A DNA stretch of 64,000 nucleotides from JANMOK01 sp031415055 (GTDB lineage Bacteria; Pseudomonadota; Alphaproteobacteria; Rhodobacterales; Rhodobacteraceae). Location: contig JANOQZ010000006.1 of assembly GCA_031415055.1 (NCBI GenBank), positions 124,001-188,000 on the forward strand. Direction: 5' to 3'. The position numbers were made by a program, and so were the translations under genes. How positions within the stretch are numbered: position 1 is the first letter of the stretch; each line of letters starts with the position of its first letter. The notes beneath the pieces were generated by a model. It searched no databases. It saw nothing but the letters and a program-made list of their open reading frames with translations, and was not told where the DNA came from. Below, one piece after another: positions 33,156 to 42,599 of this stretch.

Positions 33156-34568
33156 CGGATCCAGCGCCACAAACCGCCCTTCACCCTCGCGCCGCACCAG
33201 TAGCAGAATCGACGTCCGCCCGGCATCCTGCGCCGCCTTCAGTCGATCCAGCACATCGCTTGGGTTTTGCACTGGTTGTTGACCCATCTCGACGATCACA
33301 TCCCCCGCCGCCACGCCTTTGCCGGCCGCATCGGATGCGCCGTCGACGGCGGTCACAATTACGCCGCGAATGTCTTCGGTCACATTGAATTGGCTGCGCA
33401 ATTCTTCGGTCAGCGGCGACAGCGTCATTCCCAGCGCCACTTGCGCCACGACAGGCGCAGTCTCATCAACCGTGGCAACGGCGGTTTCACCCTCTTCCAA
33501 GCGGCCCAACATCACCATCAGCGTTTCAATTTTACCGTCCCGAAACACTTCAACCGGCACGGCAATACCAATTTCGGCTTCACCGACCAGCCGCACCAAT
33601 TCGCGCGTATCTCTGATCTTGACCCCGTTAAACGACAATATGACATCGCGCGATTTCATTCCGGCATCCAATGCTGGTCCCGGCGGCACATCGGTCACCA
33701 AAGCGCCGCGCGTTTCCACCAAACCCAAAGCATCGGCCAAATCGGCCTCGACGTTTTGAATGCGCACGCCCAACCAACCGCGCCGGGTTTCGCCAAATTC
33801 CTTCAACTGGCCAACAACCGGGCTGACGACGGCGGACGACATCGAAAAGCCAATGCCAATCGAGCCTCCGTTGGGCGATAATATCGCCGTATTCACCCCG
33901 ACCACTTCACCCGCCATGTTGAACAACGGCCCGCCGGAATTGCCGCGATTGATCGCCGCATCGGTCTGAATGAAATCGTCGTAATTGCCTTCCAATTCGC
34001 GGTTTCTGGCCGAAATGATGCCCGAGGAAACCGAAAACCCTTGGCCAAGTGGGTTGCCCACGGCCAACACCCAATCGCCCACCCGCGCTATGTCGGAATT
34101 TCCGAACAAAACAAACGGCAGCGGCTTGGCGCTTTCAACTTTCAACAAGGCAATATCGGTTTTCAGATCGACGCCAACAACAACTGCGGGCAGTTCACCG
34201 CCCTCAAACAATTCGATGACAATTGCGTCCGCACCTTCGATGACATGGTTGTTGGTAACGACAAAACCGTCCGCCGAAATGATGAAGCCCGAACCCAAAG
34301 CCGAGGATTGCTGCGGTTGGTTGTTCTGACCCTGACGGTTCATGAAATCGTTGAAGAAATCTTCCAAAGGCGACCCGGGCGGCACAATCGGGCCCGGTTG
34401 ACTATCCTGCTCGACCGCCATCGTTGTGGTGATATTCACCACCGCAGGTGAAACCCGCGCCGCCAAATCTGCAAAACTTTCCGGCATCATTTGCGCCTGC
34501 GCCGGCTGAATGGCCAGAAACAGGCCACCAACCACGGCAAGCACTTTTGGCAATACGGAAATTTTCAC
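33147..34568 (-). CDS. degP: Do-family periplasmic serine protease
   Basis: A 473-residue DegP/DegQ/MucD-type protease and chaperone for envelope stress. The signal peptide ends PAQAQ (about 25). The triad is His108 in TNNHVIEG, Asp138 in KTDIALLKV and Ser211 in NRGNSGGPLF. Two PDZ domains follow (GVRIQNVEADLADALG near 275, and the C-terminal domain near 390). It is downstream of hflK-hflC-DUF2065 on the same strand, the usual order for this group. The stop lies in the tandem repeat. Confidence 0.95.
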   Translation of the reverse strand: MKISVLPKVLAVVGGLFLAIQPAQAQMMPESFADLAARVSPAVVNITTTMAVEQDSQPGPIVPPGSPLEDFFNDFMNRQGQNNQPQQSSALGSGFIISADGFVVTNNHVIEGADAIVIELFEGGELPAVVVGVDLKTDIALLKVESAKPLPFVLFGNSDIARVGDWVLAVGNPLGQGFSVSSGIISARNRELEGNYDDFIQTDAAINRGNSGGPLFNMAGEVVGVNTAILSPNGGSIGIGFSMSSAVVSPVVGQLKEFGETRRGWLGVRIQNVEADLADALGLVETRGALVTDVPPGPALDAGMKSRDVILSFNGVKIRDTRELVRLVGEAEIGIAVPVEVFRDGKIETLMVMLGRLEEGETAVATVDETAPVVAQVALGMTLSPLTEELRSQFNVTEDIRGVIVTAVDGASDAAGKGVAAGDVIVEMGQQPVQNPSDVLDRLKAAQDAGRTSILLLVRREGEGRFVALDPNQ

Positions 34569-34707
34569 GTCGGTCGTTCCTTCTACGATGTCCGGAGATT
34601 GCTCTGGACCCTTCTAGCGCAATTTGGTTAACGAATGATAAACCATGCGTTCGCTGAGGCAACCCAATACGCAACACATGCGCGTCATGGCGCGGTAAAA
34701 ACCGTCA

Positions 34708-35007
34708 TCAGCACAAATACAACCTGACTGGCGGCTTTTCCTCGCGGGCGATGATTTTCTTCGCCTCAAGGTCCAGTTGCACGCATTTGAGCCACCAGCC
34801 AGCGGTCGCACCGCCCGGAAATATCTCATCCGAAAGCGTCGCCTTTATGCGTTTGGTCAGCTCGGCAACCGTGTTGCCCGGCCTGACTTCTGTAACCACC
34901 GACAAAAACGCTCGACGCATTTCCTGATATTTCGCTGCATCAACCCGATAAGTCTTGCCGGCTTGAAGTACATTCTCGACGTCCAATTTGGCGGCCTTGC
35001 CTGCCAT
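34708..35007 (-). CDS. DUF6958-family small protein
   Basis: A 99-residue protein with TYRVDAAKYQEMRRAFL and FPGGATAGWWLKCVQLDLEAKKIIAREE, features I associate with DUF6958; function is unknown. AGGAGGG precedes the ATG. It sits between DUF2065 and degP in an otherwise conserved operon, so it may be a local addition to that order. Confidence 0.75.
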   Translation of the reverse strand: MAGKAAKLDVENVLQAGKTYRVDAAKYQEMRRAFLSVVTEVRPGNTVAELTKRIKATLSDEIFPGGATAGWWLKCVQLDLEAKKIIAREEKPPVRLYLC

Positions 35008-35034
35008 GTCCCAAGCCCTCCTGAAATGATACCG

Positions 35035-35223
35035 CTAATGGCGCGCCAACCAAATCAGCGCCACACCAAACGCCACCGCCAGCAACCCGAATACCCGCAG
35101 CCGATCAGCCGACGTGCGCTTGATCAATTCCAGCACATCGCCCAACCTCGAAGGGGCCAGTGCAAGCACCAGCCCCTCGATCACCGCTGTCAGGCCAAGG
35201 CCCAGCAGCAAATCATTCAGCAT
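35035..35223 (-). CDS. DUF2065 inner-membrane protein
   Basis: A 62-residue protein with two transmembrane helices (residues 5-24 and 43-60). LGLTAVIEGLVLALAPSRL is the DUF2065 signature. It overlaps hflC by 11 bp. It is regularly found between hflC and degP in proteobacteria, which suggests a role with the HflKC complex. Confidence 0.88.
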   Translation of the reverse strand: MLNDLLLGLGLTAVIEGLVLALAPSRLGDVLELIKRTSADRLRVFGLLAVAFGVALIWLARH

Positions 35224-36109
35224 TGAGCGCCGGTTCCGCCGGTCGCCCGTCGCTGCTGCTCAAGAAATCAAAGAACTCGCTATTGGGCGAAATCACCAAA
35301 GTCGAATTCCCCGCTTGCAACGATTTCTCATAGGCCGTCAGCGAGCGATAAAACGCGAAGAATTCCGGATCGCGTCCAAAAGCCTCGGCAAAAATCGCGT
35401 TCCGCTTCGCATCGGCTTCCCCGCGGATGATATCCGCGTCGCGTTGCGAGGTTGACACCAGCTCCAGCGACGACCGATCCGCCAAGGCCCGCACCTTCTG
35501 CGCCGCCTCGTTGCCGCGTGCCCGCTCGTCGGTGGCCAGACGTTGCCGCTCGGCCTGCATCCTCGCAAACGTCGCGGCAAGATTCTGCTGGGGCAAGTCA
35601 GCCCGACGAATCCGCACGTCGATCACTTGGATACCCAACGACGCCGCCTGTTGCACCGCTTCATCGCGGATAAGTAGCATCAGTTGTTCGCGGCCTTCAC
35701 TCAACAGCGCGTTGGAATTTACCTTACCCAGCACTTCCAGCATGCTTTTGATCAGGATCGAATCCAACCGCTGTTCGGCCTGTGCGATGCCGCCCGAACC
35801 AATCGCTTCACGGAATTTCACCACATCGGCAATACGATACCGCGCGAATGCGTCAACGACCAACCGTCTGTCGTCCAGCGGCGTTACCTCTTTGGGCTGC
35901 GTATCCAACGACAATATTCTGTCGTCATATTTCGCTACCGTCTGGATGAACGGAATCTTGAACCCGATACCCGGATCCGCAATAACCCGTTGCACCTGAC
36001 CAAATTGCAGCACCAGCGCCTTCTCCCTTTCATCCACGGTAAACACCGTTGACCGGATCAACACTAAGGCAACAACGGCCAGCGCGATCCATAATTGTGA
36101 ACGTCTCAT
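35213..36109 (-). CDS. hflC: HflC, SPFH-domain membrane protein
   Basis: A 298-residue protein with a single N-terminal anchor (residues 5-22) and an SPFH/band-7 domain (TVDEREKALVLQFGQVQRVI...). With HflK it forms the periplasmic-facing cage around FtsH that modulates its proteolysis. Its ATG overlaps the hflK stop (ATGA). Confidence 0.95.
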   Translation of the reverse strand: MRRSQLWIALAVVALVLIRSTVFTVDEREKALVLQFGQVQRVIADPGIGFKIPFIQTVAKYDDRILSLDTQPKEVTPLDDRRLVVDAFARYRIADVVKFREAIGSGGIAQAEQRLDSILIKSMLEVLGKVNSNALLSEGREQLMLLIRDEAVQQAASLGIQVIDVRIRRADLPQQNLAATFARMQAERQRLATDERARGNEAAQKVRALADRSSLELVSTSQRDADIIRGEADAKRNAIFAEAFGRDPEFFAFYRSLTAYEKSLQAGNSTLVISPNSEFFDFLSSSDGRPAEPALNAE

Positions 36110-37272
36110 TGGCCTGCTCCTGTGCTGCGCTGTAACTCGTTCAGCGGCAAGTAGGGCACGATCCCTTGACCCGATCCGGTCACGCTGTCGTCAATGATGA
36201 TCTTGTTCACCGATCCCAAAACCCGTTCCATAGTTTCCAGATACAGCCGCTTGCGCGTTACCGCCGAGGCCTTGGCGTATTCGTCATAAACCGAAATGAA
36301 CCGCGCCGCCTCGCCTTGGGCAAGGTTCACAACCTGCGCCCGATACCCCTCGGCCTCCTGCAACAACTGCGCTGCCTGACCACGCGCTTCAGCCAGTGCC
36401 CGGTTGGCATAGGCGTCGGCCTGTTTCTCCAATGTATCGCGTTCCTGTTCCGCCGCTTGCACGTCGCGGAAACTGTCGATCACCTCTTCGGGCGCGTTGA
36501 TGCCCTCAAGGTTCAACCGCACGATGTTCACGCCAGATTGATATCCGTTCAGTGTCGTTCGGATCAGTTCTTCGACTTCCTGACTGATCAGATCGCGGTC
36601 CTTGTTCAGGATCGGCGCAAAGTCCGAGCGTGCAATCACTTCACGCATCGCCGATTCCGACACGGCGCGAATGGTCTCCTGCGGTTCAGCCAGATTGAAC
36701 AAATACAGTTTCGGGTCACTGATGTTCCAGACCACCTGAAAACCAATGTCGACGATATTCTCGTCGCGCGTCAGCATCAGCCCCGAACCATCGGTCGTGC
36801 CGATGTCCTCAATGTTCTCGTTGGTGACCAAAATGATTTCCTTGGTAATCACCGGCCAAGGGGCAAAATTCAAGCCCGGATCGCCAATCGACGAAAACTG
36901 GCCAAAGAATAACTCGATCGAACGTTCGTTCTGTTGCACCTGATAAAACGAGACAAAAGCCCACAAACCCACCGCCGCCAGCGCGACCAGTCCAATCGCG
37001 CCACGGCCAAAACCACCGCCAACGCCGCCACCACCGTCAACCGGCCCGCCACCACCACCAAACCGGGTGCGACCACCCATTAAAACCCGCAACTGCTCCT
37101 GACCCTTGCGCACGATCTTGTCCAAATCAGGTACAGGCCCGCTGGAACCCGGTCGATTGTTGCCTTGATTGTTGCCCTGATTGCCGCCCCAAGGGTTGCT
37201 CTTACCCTTTGGCTTGTCGTCCTCATTGTCGCCACCGCCACCCCAAGGACCGCTGCCGTTGTTATTGGCCAT
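36106..37272 (-). CDS. hflK: HflK, SPFH-domain membrane protein
   Basis: A 388-residue partner of HflC. A Gly/Asn-rich cytoplasmic N-terminus (residues 1-40, WGGNQGNNQGNN) precedes a transmembrane helix near 93-110 (AIGLVALAAVGLWAFVSFY) and the SPFH domain (VQQNERSIELFFGQFSSIGD). Long Ala/Glu/Gln helices follow, as is usual for the HflKC cage. It is the first gene of the hflK-hflC-DUF2065-degP set and lies 71 bp after gor. Confidence 0.95.
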   Translation of the reverse strand: MANNNGSGPWGGGGDNEDDKPKGKSNPWGGNQGNNQGNNRPGSSGPVPDLDKIVRKGQEQLRVLMGGRTRFGGGGGPVDGGGGVGGGFGRGAIGLVALAAVGLWAFVSFYQVQQNERSIELFFGQFSSIGDPGLNFAPWPVITKEIILVTNENIEDIGTTDGSGLMLTRDENIVDIGFQVVWNISDPKLYLFNLAEPQETIRAVSESAMREVIARSDFAPILNKDRDLISQEVEELIRTTLNGYQSGVNIVRLNLEGINAPEEVIDSFRDVQAAEQERDTLEKQADAYANRALAEARGQAAQLLQEAEGYRAQVVNLAQGEAARFISVYDEYAKASAVTRKRLYLETMERVLGSVNKIIIDDSVTGSGQGIVPYLPLNELQRSTGAGQ

Positions 37273-37342
37273 CTGCCTGTATTCCTCCCAAATCGCCTTT
37301 TAGGCGCTGTTGTGCATGAACCTGCGCATTCGCAGCGAAAAT

Positions 37343-38701
37343 TCAAGATGCAAACGCATCCCGCATCGTCACCAATTCTTCCGCTGCCGTCGGATGCAAA
37401 GCAACCACGCGGTCGAAATCCTCTTTCGTTGCTCGCATTTTCACCGCTATCCCCACCAGCTGAATCATGTCCGCCGCACTTGGCCCAACGATATGGCACC
37501 CCAAGACCCGGCGGGAGCTTTTATCCACCACCAGTTTCATCAGCATCCTGTCTTTTCGCCCAGCAAAATCGGAATACATCGGGCGGAAACTCGATTTGTA
37601 GGTCACCACCTCGCCCAATTCCCTTGCCGTTTCCTCGCTCAATCCCACTGTGCCAATCTCCGGCCGAGTGAAAACTGCGGTCGGCACATCAGCATGGTCC
37701 ATCGCCACCGGCATGCCGTCAAACACCGTCGATACAAACGCCATCGCCTCGCGTATCGCCACCGGGGTTAACGCCAGCCGGTCGGTCACATCGCCCACGG
37801 CAAAAATTGAGGGTACGTTGCTTTGCGCCCATTGATCGACAACAACCTCGCCTCGCTTGCCCAGCACAACGCCCGCTTCTGCCAAGCCCATCCCACTGGT
37901 GTTCGGCACCCGTCCCGTCGCCAGCATCACGCAATCAACCTCGACAATCCCGCCATCGGTCAACGCAACCATCAAACCGCCGGAACCCTTGACGATCGAT
38001 ACCACGTCGACTTTGTGCCGCAGATCAATCCCCTTGATCTTCATCTCGCCCGCAACCAATTCCCGCACATCGCCGTCAAACCCGCGCAATATCTGGCCAC
38101 CCCGATAAATCTGCGTCACCGCCGACCCCATCCCGTGCAAGATGCAGGCGAACTCACAGGCGATATAACCGCCGCCCATGATCAAAATCCGATTTGGCAA
38201 ATCCGGCAAATGGAATATTTCGTTCGAGGTAATCGCCAAGTCAGCGCCGGGAAATTCCGGCCGGAACGGATGCCCGCCGGTCGCCACCAGAATGTGTTTG
38301 GCGGCAAATTCCTCACTCGTGGCCAAAAGTACGCGATGCGCGTCAACTAACCTAGCACGCGTATGAAACACCCGCACCCCAGCTTTGTCCAACCTGGCCC
38401 GATAGCCCTTTTCCAGCCGGGCAATCTCAACATCCTTGGCCGCAATGAACCGCTTCCAATCGAAACTCTGCGGTCCAACAGTCCAACCAAACGCCTCGGC
38501 ATCCGCAAACATCTCGCGAAATCCCGCCGCATAGACCATCAGTTTTTTCGGCACACAGCCACGGATCACGCAGGTGCCGCCAAACCGATCTTCCTCGGCG
38601 ATGCCAACTTTCGCCCCCGACAAAGCCGCCAAACGCGCCGCGCGAACCCCGCCCGATCCGCCGCCAATCACGAACAAATCGAAATCAAACGCCACGTTCA
38701 T
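37343..38701 (-). CDS. gor: Glutathione-disulfide reductase
   Basis: A 452-residue FAD- and NADPH-dependent enzyme that keeps glutathione reduced. FVIGGGSGGVRAARLAA binds FAD, GGTCVIRGCVPKKLMVYA is the redox disulfide, ILIMGGGYIACEFACI the second Rossmann motif, and VALHPTAAEELVTM carries the active-site His-Glu. Its start overlaps the rpiA stop (ATGA), so the two are translated together; rpiA in the pentose phosphate branch fits NADPH supply. Confidence 0.95.
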   Translation of the reverse strand: MNVAFDFDLFVIGGGSGGVRAARLAALSGAKVGIAEEDRFGGTCVIRGCVPKKLMVYAAGFREMFADAEAFGWTVGPQSFDWKRFIAAKDVEIARLEKGYRARLDKAGVRVFHTRARLVDAHRVLLATSEEFAAKHILVATGGHPFRPEFPGADLAITSNEIFHLPDLPNRILIMGGGYIACEFACILHGMGSAVTQIYRGGQILRGFDGDVRELVAGEMKIKGIDLRHKVDVVSIVKGSGGLMVALTDGGIVEVDCVMLATGRVPNTSGMGLAEAGVVLGKRGEVVVDQWAQSNVPSIFAVGDVTDRLALTPVAIREAMAFVSTVFDGMPVAMDHADVPTAVFTRPEIGTVGLSEETARELGEVVTYKSSFRPMYSDFAGRKDRMLMKLVVDKSSRRVLGCHIVGPSAADMIQLVGIAVKMRATKEDFDRVVALHPTAAEELVTMRDAFAS

Positions 38702-39471
38702 TCCTCATCCGGGTCAAACAACCCAGTCTCGATTTCCGCAATCGCCGCGTCATCTTCCAAATCCAACACCACCGTCTCACCCGTCGGCTTGCCGACAATC
38801 ACAATATCCGCCGTGTCGATGAACAGCCCGTTTTCCACCACGCCGGGCACCTGATTGATCAACAAACTCAGCGATGGCGGGTTGTTGATCCGCTTCAAAT
38901 GCAAATCCAGAATATAATTGCCGCCGTCGGTCACAAACGGTTCGTCGCGATTCATCCGCAAAGCCACATGCCGCCCCAAAACATCGGATCCTTCCAGCAT
39001 TTCCTCGACAATGCTTTTGGTCGCTTGCCAACCAAATTGAATAATCTCAACCGGCAAGGGAAACGCCCCCAAAGCCTTAACCTGTTTACTGTCATCGCTG
39101 ATCACAATCATCCGATCCGACGCGTTCGCCACGATCTTCTCGCGCAACAGCGCCCCGCCACCACCCTTGATCAGATTCAAGCGCGGATCAAATTCATCCG
39201 CCCCATCCACCGTAATATCCAGCCAACCGACATCGCCCAAAGTCACCAAGGGAATTCCCAGTTTTTCCGCCTGTTCCGCCGTCCGCTGCGACGTTGGCAC
39301 GCACGACACCTTAAACCCCTCCTTCGCCACCTGTTCGCCCAACAGCCGCACAAACCACGCCGCGGTTGACCCGGTGCCCAAACCCAAACGCATGCCGGGT
39401 TCGATAATTTCCAAAGCCCGCGCAGCGGCGGCTTTCTTCGCCACTTCAAAGGGCGTCAATTCGTTTGGCAT
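38698..39471 (-). CDS. rpiA: Ribose-5-phosphate isomerase A
   Basis: Interconverts ribose 5-phosphate and ribulose 5-phosphate. The 257 residues include GLGTGSTAAWFV, TVDGADEFDPRLNLIKGGGGALLREK (abbreviated; catalytic Asp, Glu and Lys) and KPTGETVV near the end. ATG 39471 gives the usual N-terminus; the frame is open to 39609, but that extension is not conserved. It is coupled to gor and divergent from sdaA. Confidence 0.95.
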   Translation of the reverse strand: MPNELTPFEVAKKAAAARALEIIEPGMRLGLGTGSTAAWFVRLLGEQVAKEGFKVSCVPTSQRTAEQAEKLGIPLVTLGDVGWLDITVDGADEFDPRLNLIKGGGGALLREKIVANASDRMIVISDDSKQVKALGAFPLPVEIIQFGWQATKSIVEEMLEGSDVLGRHVALRMNRDEPFVTDGGNYILDLHLKRINNPPSLSLLINQVPGVVENGLFIDTADIVIVGKPTGETVVLDLEDDAAIAEIETGLFDPDEE

Positions 39472-39631
39472 TGGCAATATCGCTCTCTCAATTAGCCGAT
39501 CACTGCCACAATCCGCACCCAACATGGGGCAGATTGCAACCCCTTGCCGCAAAACCCCGCGCATCGCGTCGGTTTTGTCAGGATTTTTGGTCATGAATGC
39601 CTCAAACAAGGCACGAACTCAAAGGCCATCC

Positions 39632-41020
39632 ATGTTTCTTTCCATCTTTGACATCTTCAAAATCGGCATCGGCCCATCGTCATCCCACACAATGGGCCCA
39701 ATGGTTGCCGCTGGTCGCTTCCTCGACATATTGCGCGATGGCCGCGATACAGTCCCCGGTTCTGGCAAACCCGCGCATCTAACCTGCACCCTGCACGGTT
39801 CGCTCGCCTTCACCGGCAAAGGCCACGCCACTGACCGCGCCGTCACTCTTGGCCTCGCCGGATTTGCCCCCGCCACCTACGATGCCGCCAAAGCCGACTT
39901 AGCACTTGCCCAAATCCATGCCACCCGCACGATCCACGCTAAAGACCTTGGCGCACTCACCTACGACCCCACCACCGACCTTATCTTCGACCGCAAACAG
40001 GCGCTGCCCGGCCACGCCAACGGCATGGTCCTGCGGGCGTATGATGATCGAAACCAACTCACCATGTCGGAAACCTATTACTCCATCGGTGGCGGCTTCG
40101 TGCAAACCGAACGCGAGCTGACGCAAGCCGCCAAAGACACCACCCCGCAAGACGTCCCCTTCCCATTCCGCAACGCCTTGGAAATGCTCAGCATGGCCAA
40201 AACCGCAAACCTGTCCATCGCGCAAATGAAACGTGCCAACGAGGCAGCGCACGGCACCCCCAACCTCGACCAAGGCATCGCCGACATTTGGGCGGTGATG
40301 GAATCCTGCATCGACACCGGCCTTGCCCTCGACGGCATCCTCCCCGGAGGTCTCAAAGTCCGCCGCCGCGCCATGGCGATCCACGCCAGCCTGCAACGCG
40401 AACGCAGCCTCAACCAGCAAGCCCCGCATATCATCAACGACTGGATTTCGACCTATGCCATGGCGGTGAATGAGGAAAACGCCGCCGGTGGTCGCGTCGT
40501 CACCGCCCCCACCAACGGCGCCGCCGGAGTCGTCCCCGCCACAATCCGCTATTACCTCGACCACGTTCCCGGCGCATCGCGCAGCAATATCGCCGATTTC
40601 CTGCTCACTGCCTCGGCCATCGGCGGCCTGCTCAAAACCAACGCGTCTATCTCCGGTGCCGAGGTCGGCTGCCAAGGCGAGGTCGGCTCCGCCGCCGCAA
40701 TGGCCGCCGCTGGCCTCTGCGCCATCCTCGGCGGCACCCCCGAACAGGTCGAAAACGCCGCCGAAATTGCCCTTGAACACCACCTCGGCATGACCTGCGA
40801 CCCCATCGCCGGCCTCGTCCAGGCCCCCTGCATCGAGCGCAACGGCCTTGGTGCCATCAAAGCCGTCTCCGCTGCCTCCCTCGCCCTGCGCGGAGACGGC
40901 CAGCACCTTGTCAGCTTAGATGCCTGCATCGAGACCATGCGCCAAACCGGCCGCGACATGGACCACCGCTATAAAGAAACCTCGCTCGGCGGTCTGGCGG
41001 TGAATGTGCCGAACTGTTGA
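39632..41020 (+). CDS. sdaA: L-serine ammonia-lyase, iron-sulfur type
   Basis: Deaminates serine to pyruvate and ammonia with a 4Fe-4S cluster. The 462 residues start MFLSIFDIFKIGIGPSSSHT, the family opening, and the cluster cysteines lie in VGCQGEVG, MTCDPIAG and QAPCIERNG. ATG 39632 is used; an open frame to 39167 reads antisense to rpiA. The last 85 codons are duplicated downstream at 42600-42854 with only silent changes, so the 3' end here probably came in by recombination. The protein is complete. Confidence 0.96.
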   Translation: MFLSIFDIFKIGIGPSSSHTMGPMVAAGRFLDILRDGRDTVPGSGKPAHLTCTLHGSLAFTGKGHATDRAVTLGLAGFAPATYDAAKADLALAQIHATRTIHAKDLGALTYDPTTDLIFDRKQALPGHANGMVLRAYDDRNQLTMSETYYSIGGGFVQTERELTQAAKDTTPQDVPFPFRNALEMLSMAKTANLSIAQMKRANEAAHGTPNLDQGIADIWAVMESCIDTGLALDGILPGGLKVRRRAMAIHASLQRERSLNQQAPHIINDWISTYAMAVNEENAAGGRVVTAPTNGAAGVVPATIRYYLDHVPGASRSNIADFLLTASAIGGLLKTNASISGAEVGCQGEVGSAAAMAAAGLCAILGGTPEQVENAAEIALEHHLGMTCDPIAGLVQAPCIERNGLGAIKAVSAASLALRGDGQHLVSLDACIETMRQTGRDMDHRYKETSLGGLAVNVPNC

Positions 41021-41074
41021 AAACGACGCTGCCTCAAATTTTCTGTGGACCTGCTGGCTGCCACCAAGACCGCA

Positions 41075-41095
41075 CGGGATGCCCAAAGCATCCCG
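41075..41095. terminator. Hairpin downstream of sdaA
   Basis: CGGGATGC-CCAAA-GCATCCCG is a perfect 8-bp stem between sdaA and the convergent cargo gene; no T-run follows. Confidence 0.5.
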
Positions 41096-41140
41096 GACCG
41101 CGCCTGCCGTGTACACCGCGCACGAATTCAATGAGCCCGG

Positions 41141-42400
41141 TCATTGGCCGATCATGTCACTCAACGGTGGATAATCACGGGCAGCAAAGTAGTTTGGCAC
41201 ACCTTTTGCTTGGGCCGCCTGGCCAGCCAGATCGAACAGCGCCGAACCGAATTCGGCTCTGTATGCTTCACTCCGAAGCCATGAACCAAATCGCTGACGC
41301 AGGCGCCATTGCGGTTCTAGCTCTCCGTCATATCCCCGCGCACGCTCGGCTAGGATAAACTTGTCAACTTCGCGATCAATATCAGCCATCGTAATCTCAA
41401 TTGACTCAAATCTGACAATTTCCTGCTTCAACTCATTCTTGTAGGCTTCATCAAGGTCTGGCGTCACGCCCGTCGACTGCAAGCCCATCTTTGGGACATA
41501 ATCATCAACAAAGTAGCGTGCCATGCGTTCTGGTCCGGAGAGTGAGTCCACCGCTACACCCGACTCATCCGGCATGACGAAATGACTGTTTATTGCGAAT
41601 TGGGGATCCGGTGTTGAAGGGCATTCATGACGCATGAGCAGAGGCTGATCCCCAAGCATGCCCGGGTGTCTTGATAGTTCAATGTTCTGAATAAGGAGTT
41701 CGATTGGGGTCACAGCACGAGCGAAGTTTTCGAAATTGATTACGCGATAACCCTGTGAATACTCGGTTGTAGCACCCTCTCCATCAGCGTAGTAGCAAGC
41801 GCGCACCATGCCGTCCGCGCTGATTTCCTCGCGTGTAAAGTGGGGTTCGAGTGGATTGTCCCGATACTTGATGCGTCCGAAAGTGGCCACAGCGGCGATA
41901 TTGGATGTTAACCGCGTTGTCGTCTCGCTGTCGCAACCGCCTGTCGCCGCAATCGTCGTAGCGGCCATGCCTGCGGGGTCCATCTGTTTGATAGCGGACC
42001 GAGCGGCAGTTACAGGCAGTCCGGCCTCGGCCAATCGCCCCAAAAGCCGTGCACTTCCGGTAATGAAATCCGTACCCTTCGGGAGCTTCTCGCCTTGGAT
42101 GAAGGCGAAGTGATAGTATGTGTAGGTCCCGAACATTGTCTCGCGGATGCTCGCGGTATCATCAGGCACAATACCGGGGCACTTTGCATTTATTTCGTCC
42201 AGAAACTCGAAACCAAGGGCATAGAGCTGCGGGTTTTGGAAAGGCAGTGCAAAATGGGTCTCCATTGTCCCGCCGATAAGGTCGGCCAGTGCCCAGTGCA
42301 CCCGCGACAGATCCGGCGCAGCGTTCTGCGCTGTGCTGGGACCCGCAGAAAGGAGCATTGCTGTTGCGAGGATCAGGGTTGTTTTTGAAACAATATGCAC
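41141..42400 (-). CDS. Exported protein of unknown function (cargo at sdaA)
   Basis: A 419-residue exported protein from GTG 42400, with AGGAG upstream at about 12 bp. The signal peptide ends near PSTAQN (25). No domain is recognised; several acidic helices and one possible Cys pair are visible. Its codon use is more mixed and A/T-richer than its neighbours. It is reversed relative to sdaA and sits exactly between sdaA and the second sdaA tail, so it arrived with the recombination event. The 200 bp upstream (42401-42599) is A/T-rich and probably holds its promoter. Confidence 0.7.
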   Translation of the reverse strand: MHIVSKTTLILATAMLLSAGPSTAQNAAPDLSRVHWALADLIGGTMETHFALPFQNPQLYALGFEFLDEINAKCPGIVPDDTASIRETMFGTYTYYHFAFIQGEKLPKGTDFITGSARLLGRLAEAGLPVTAARSAIKQMDPAGMAATTIAATGGCDSETTTRLTSNIAAVATFGRIKYRDNPLEPHFTREEISADGMVRACYYADGEGATTEYSQGYRVINFENFARAVTPIELLIQNIELSRHPGMLGDQPLLMRHECPSTPDPQFAINSHFVMPDESGVAVDSLSGPERMARYFVDDYVPKMGLQSTGVTPDLDEAYKNELKQEIVRFESIEITMADIDREVDKFILAERARGYDGELEPQWRLRQRFGSWLRSEAYRAEFGSALFDLAGQAAQAKGVPNYFAARDYPPLSDMIGQ

Positions 42401-42599
42401 CTTCGCTTACACTCCTCTTGCTGTCGGCAAACCGTCTGCAATTTTGATATTTCTGCTGTTGGAATCAGAACCAGTGCAATCGTCGCCAGATTAGATGATT
42501 TTCAGCTAATTTTCTAGAAAGAAGTGCCAAGCAATTACGGTGAAATAGTCGTTCCCCGTTTCCTTCTGTCCGGCGCACTAATAGAATGTACAAGTCAAA

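Noticed and set aside
39167..39631. Longer N-terminus of sdaA
   Set aside because: It is antisense to rpiA, and the family opening MFLSIFDIFKIG starts at 39632.
39899..40906. 335-codon minus-strand frame inside sdaA
   Set aside because: It is a Gly/Asp-rich shadow of sdaA codon bias with no recognisable motif.
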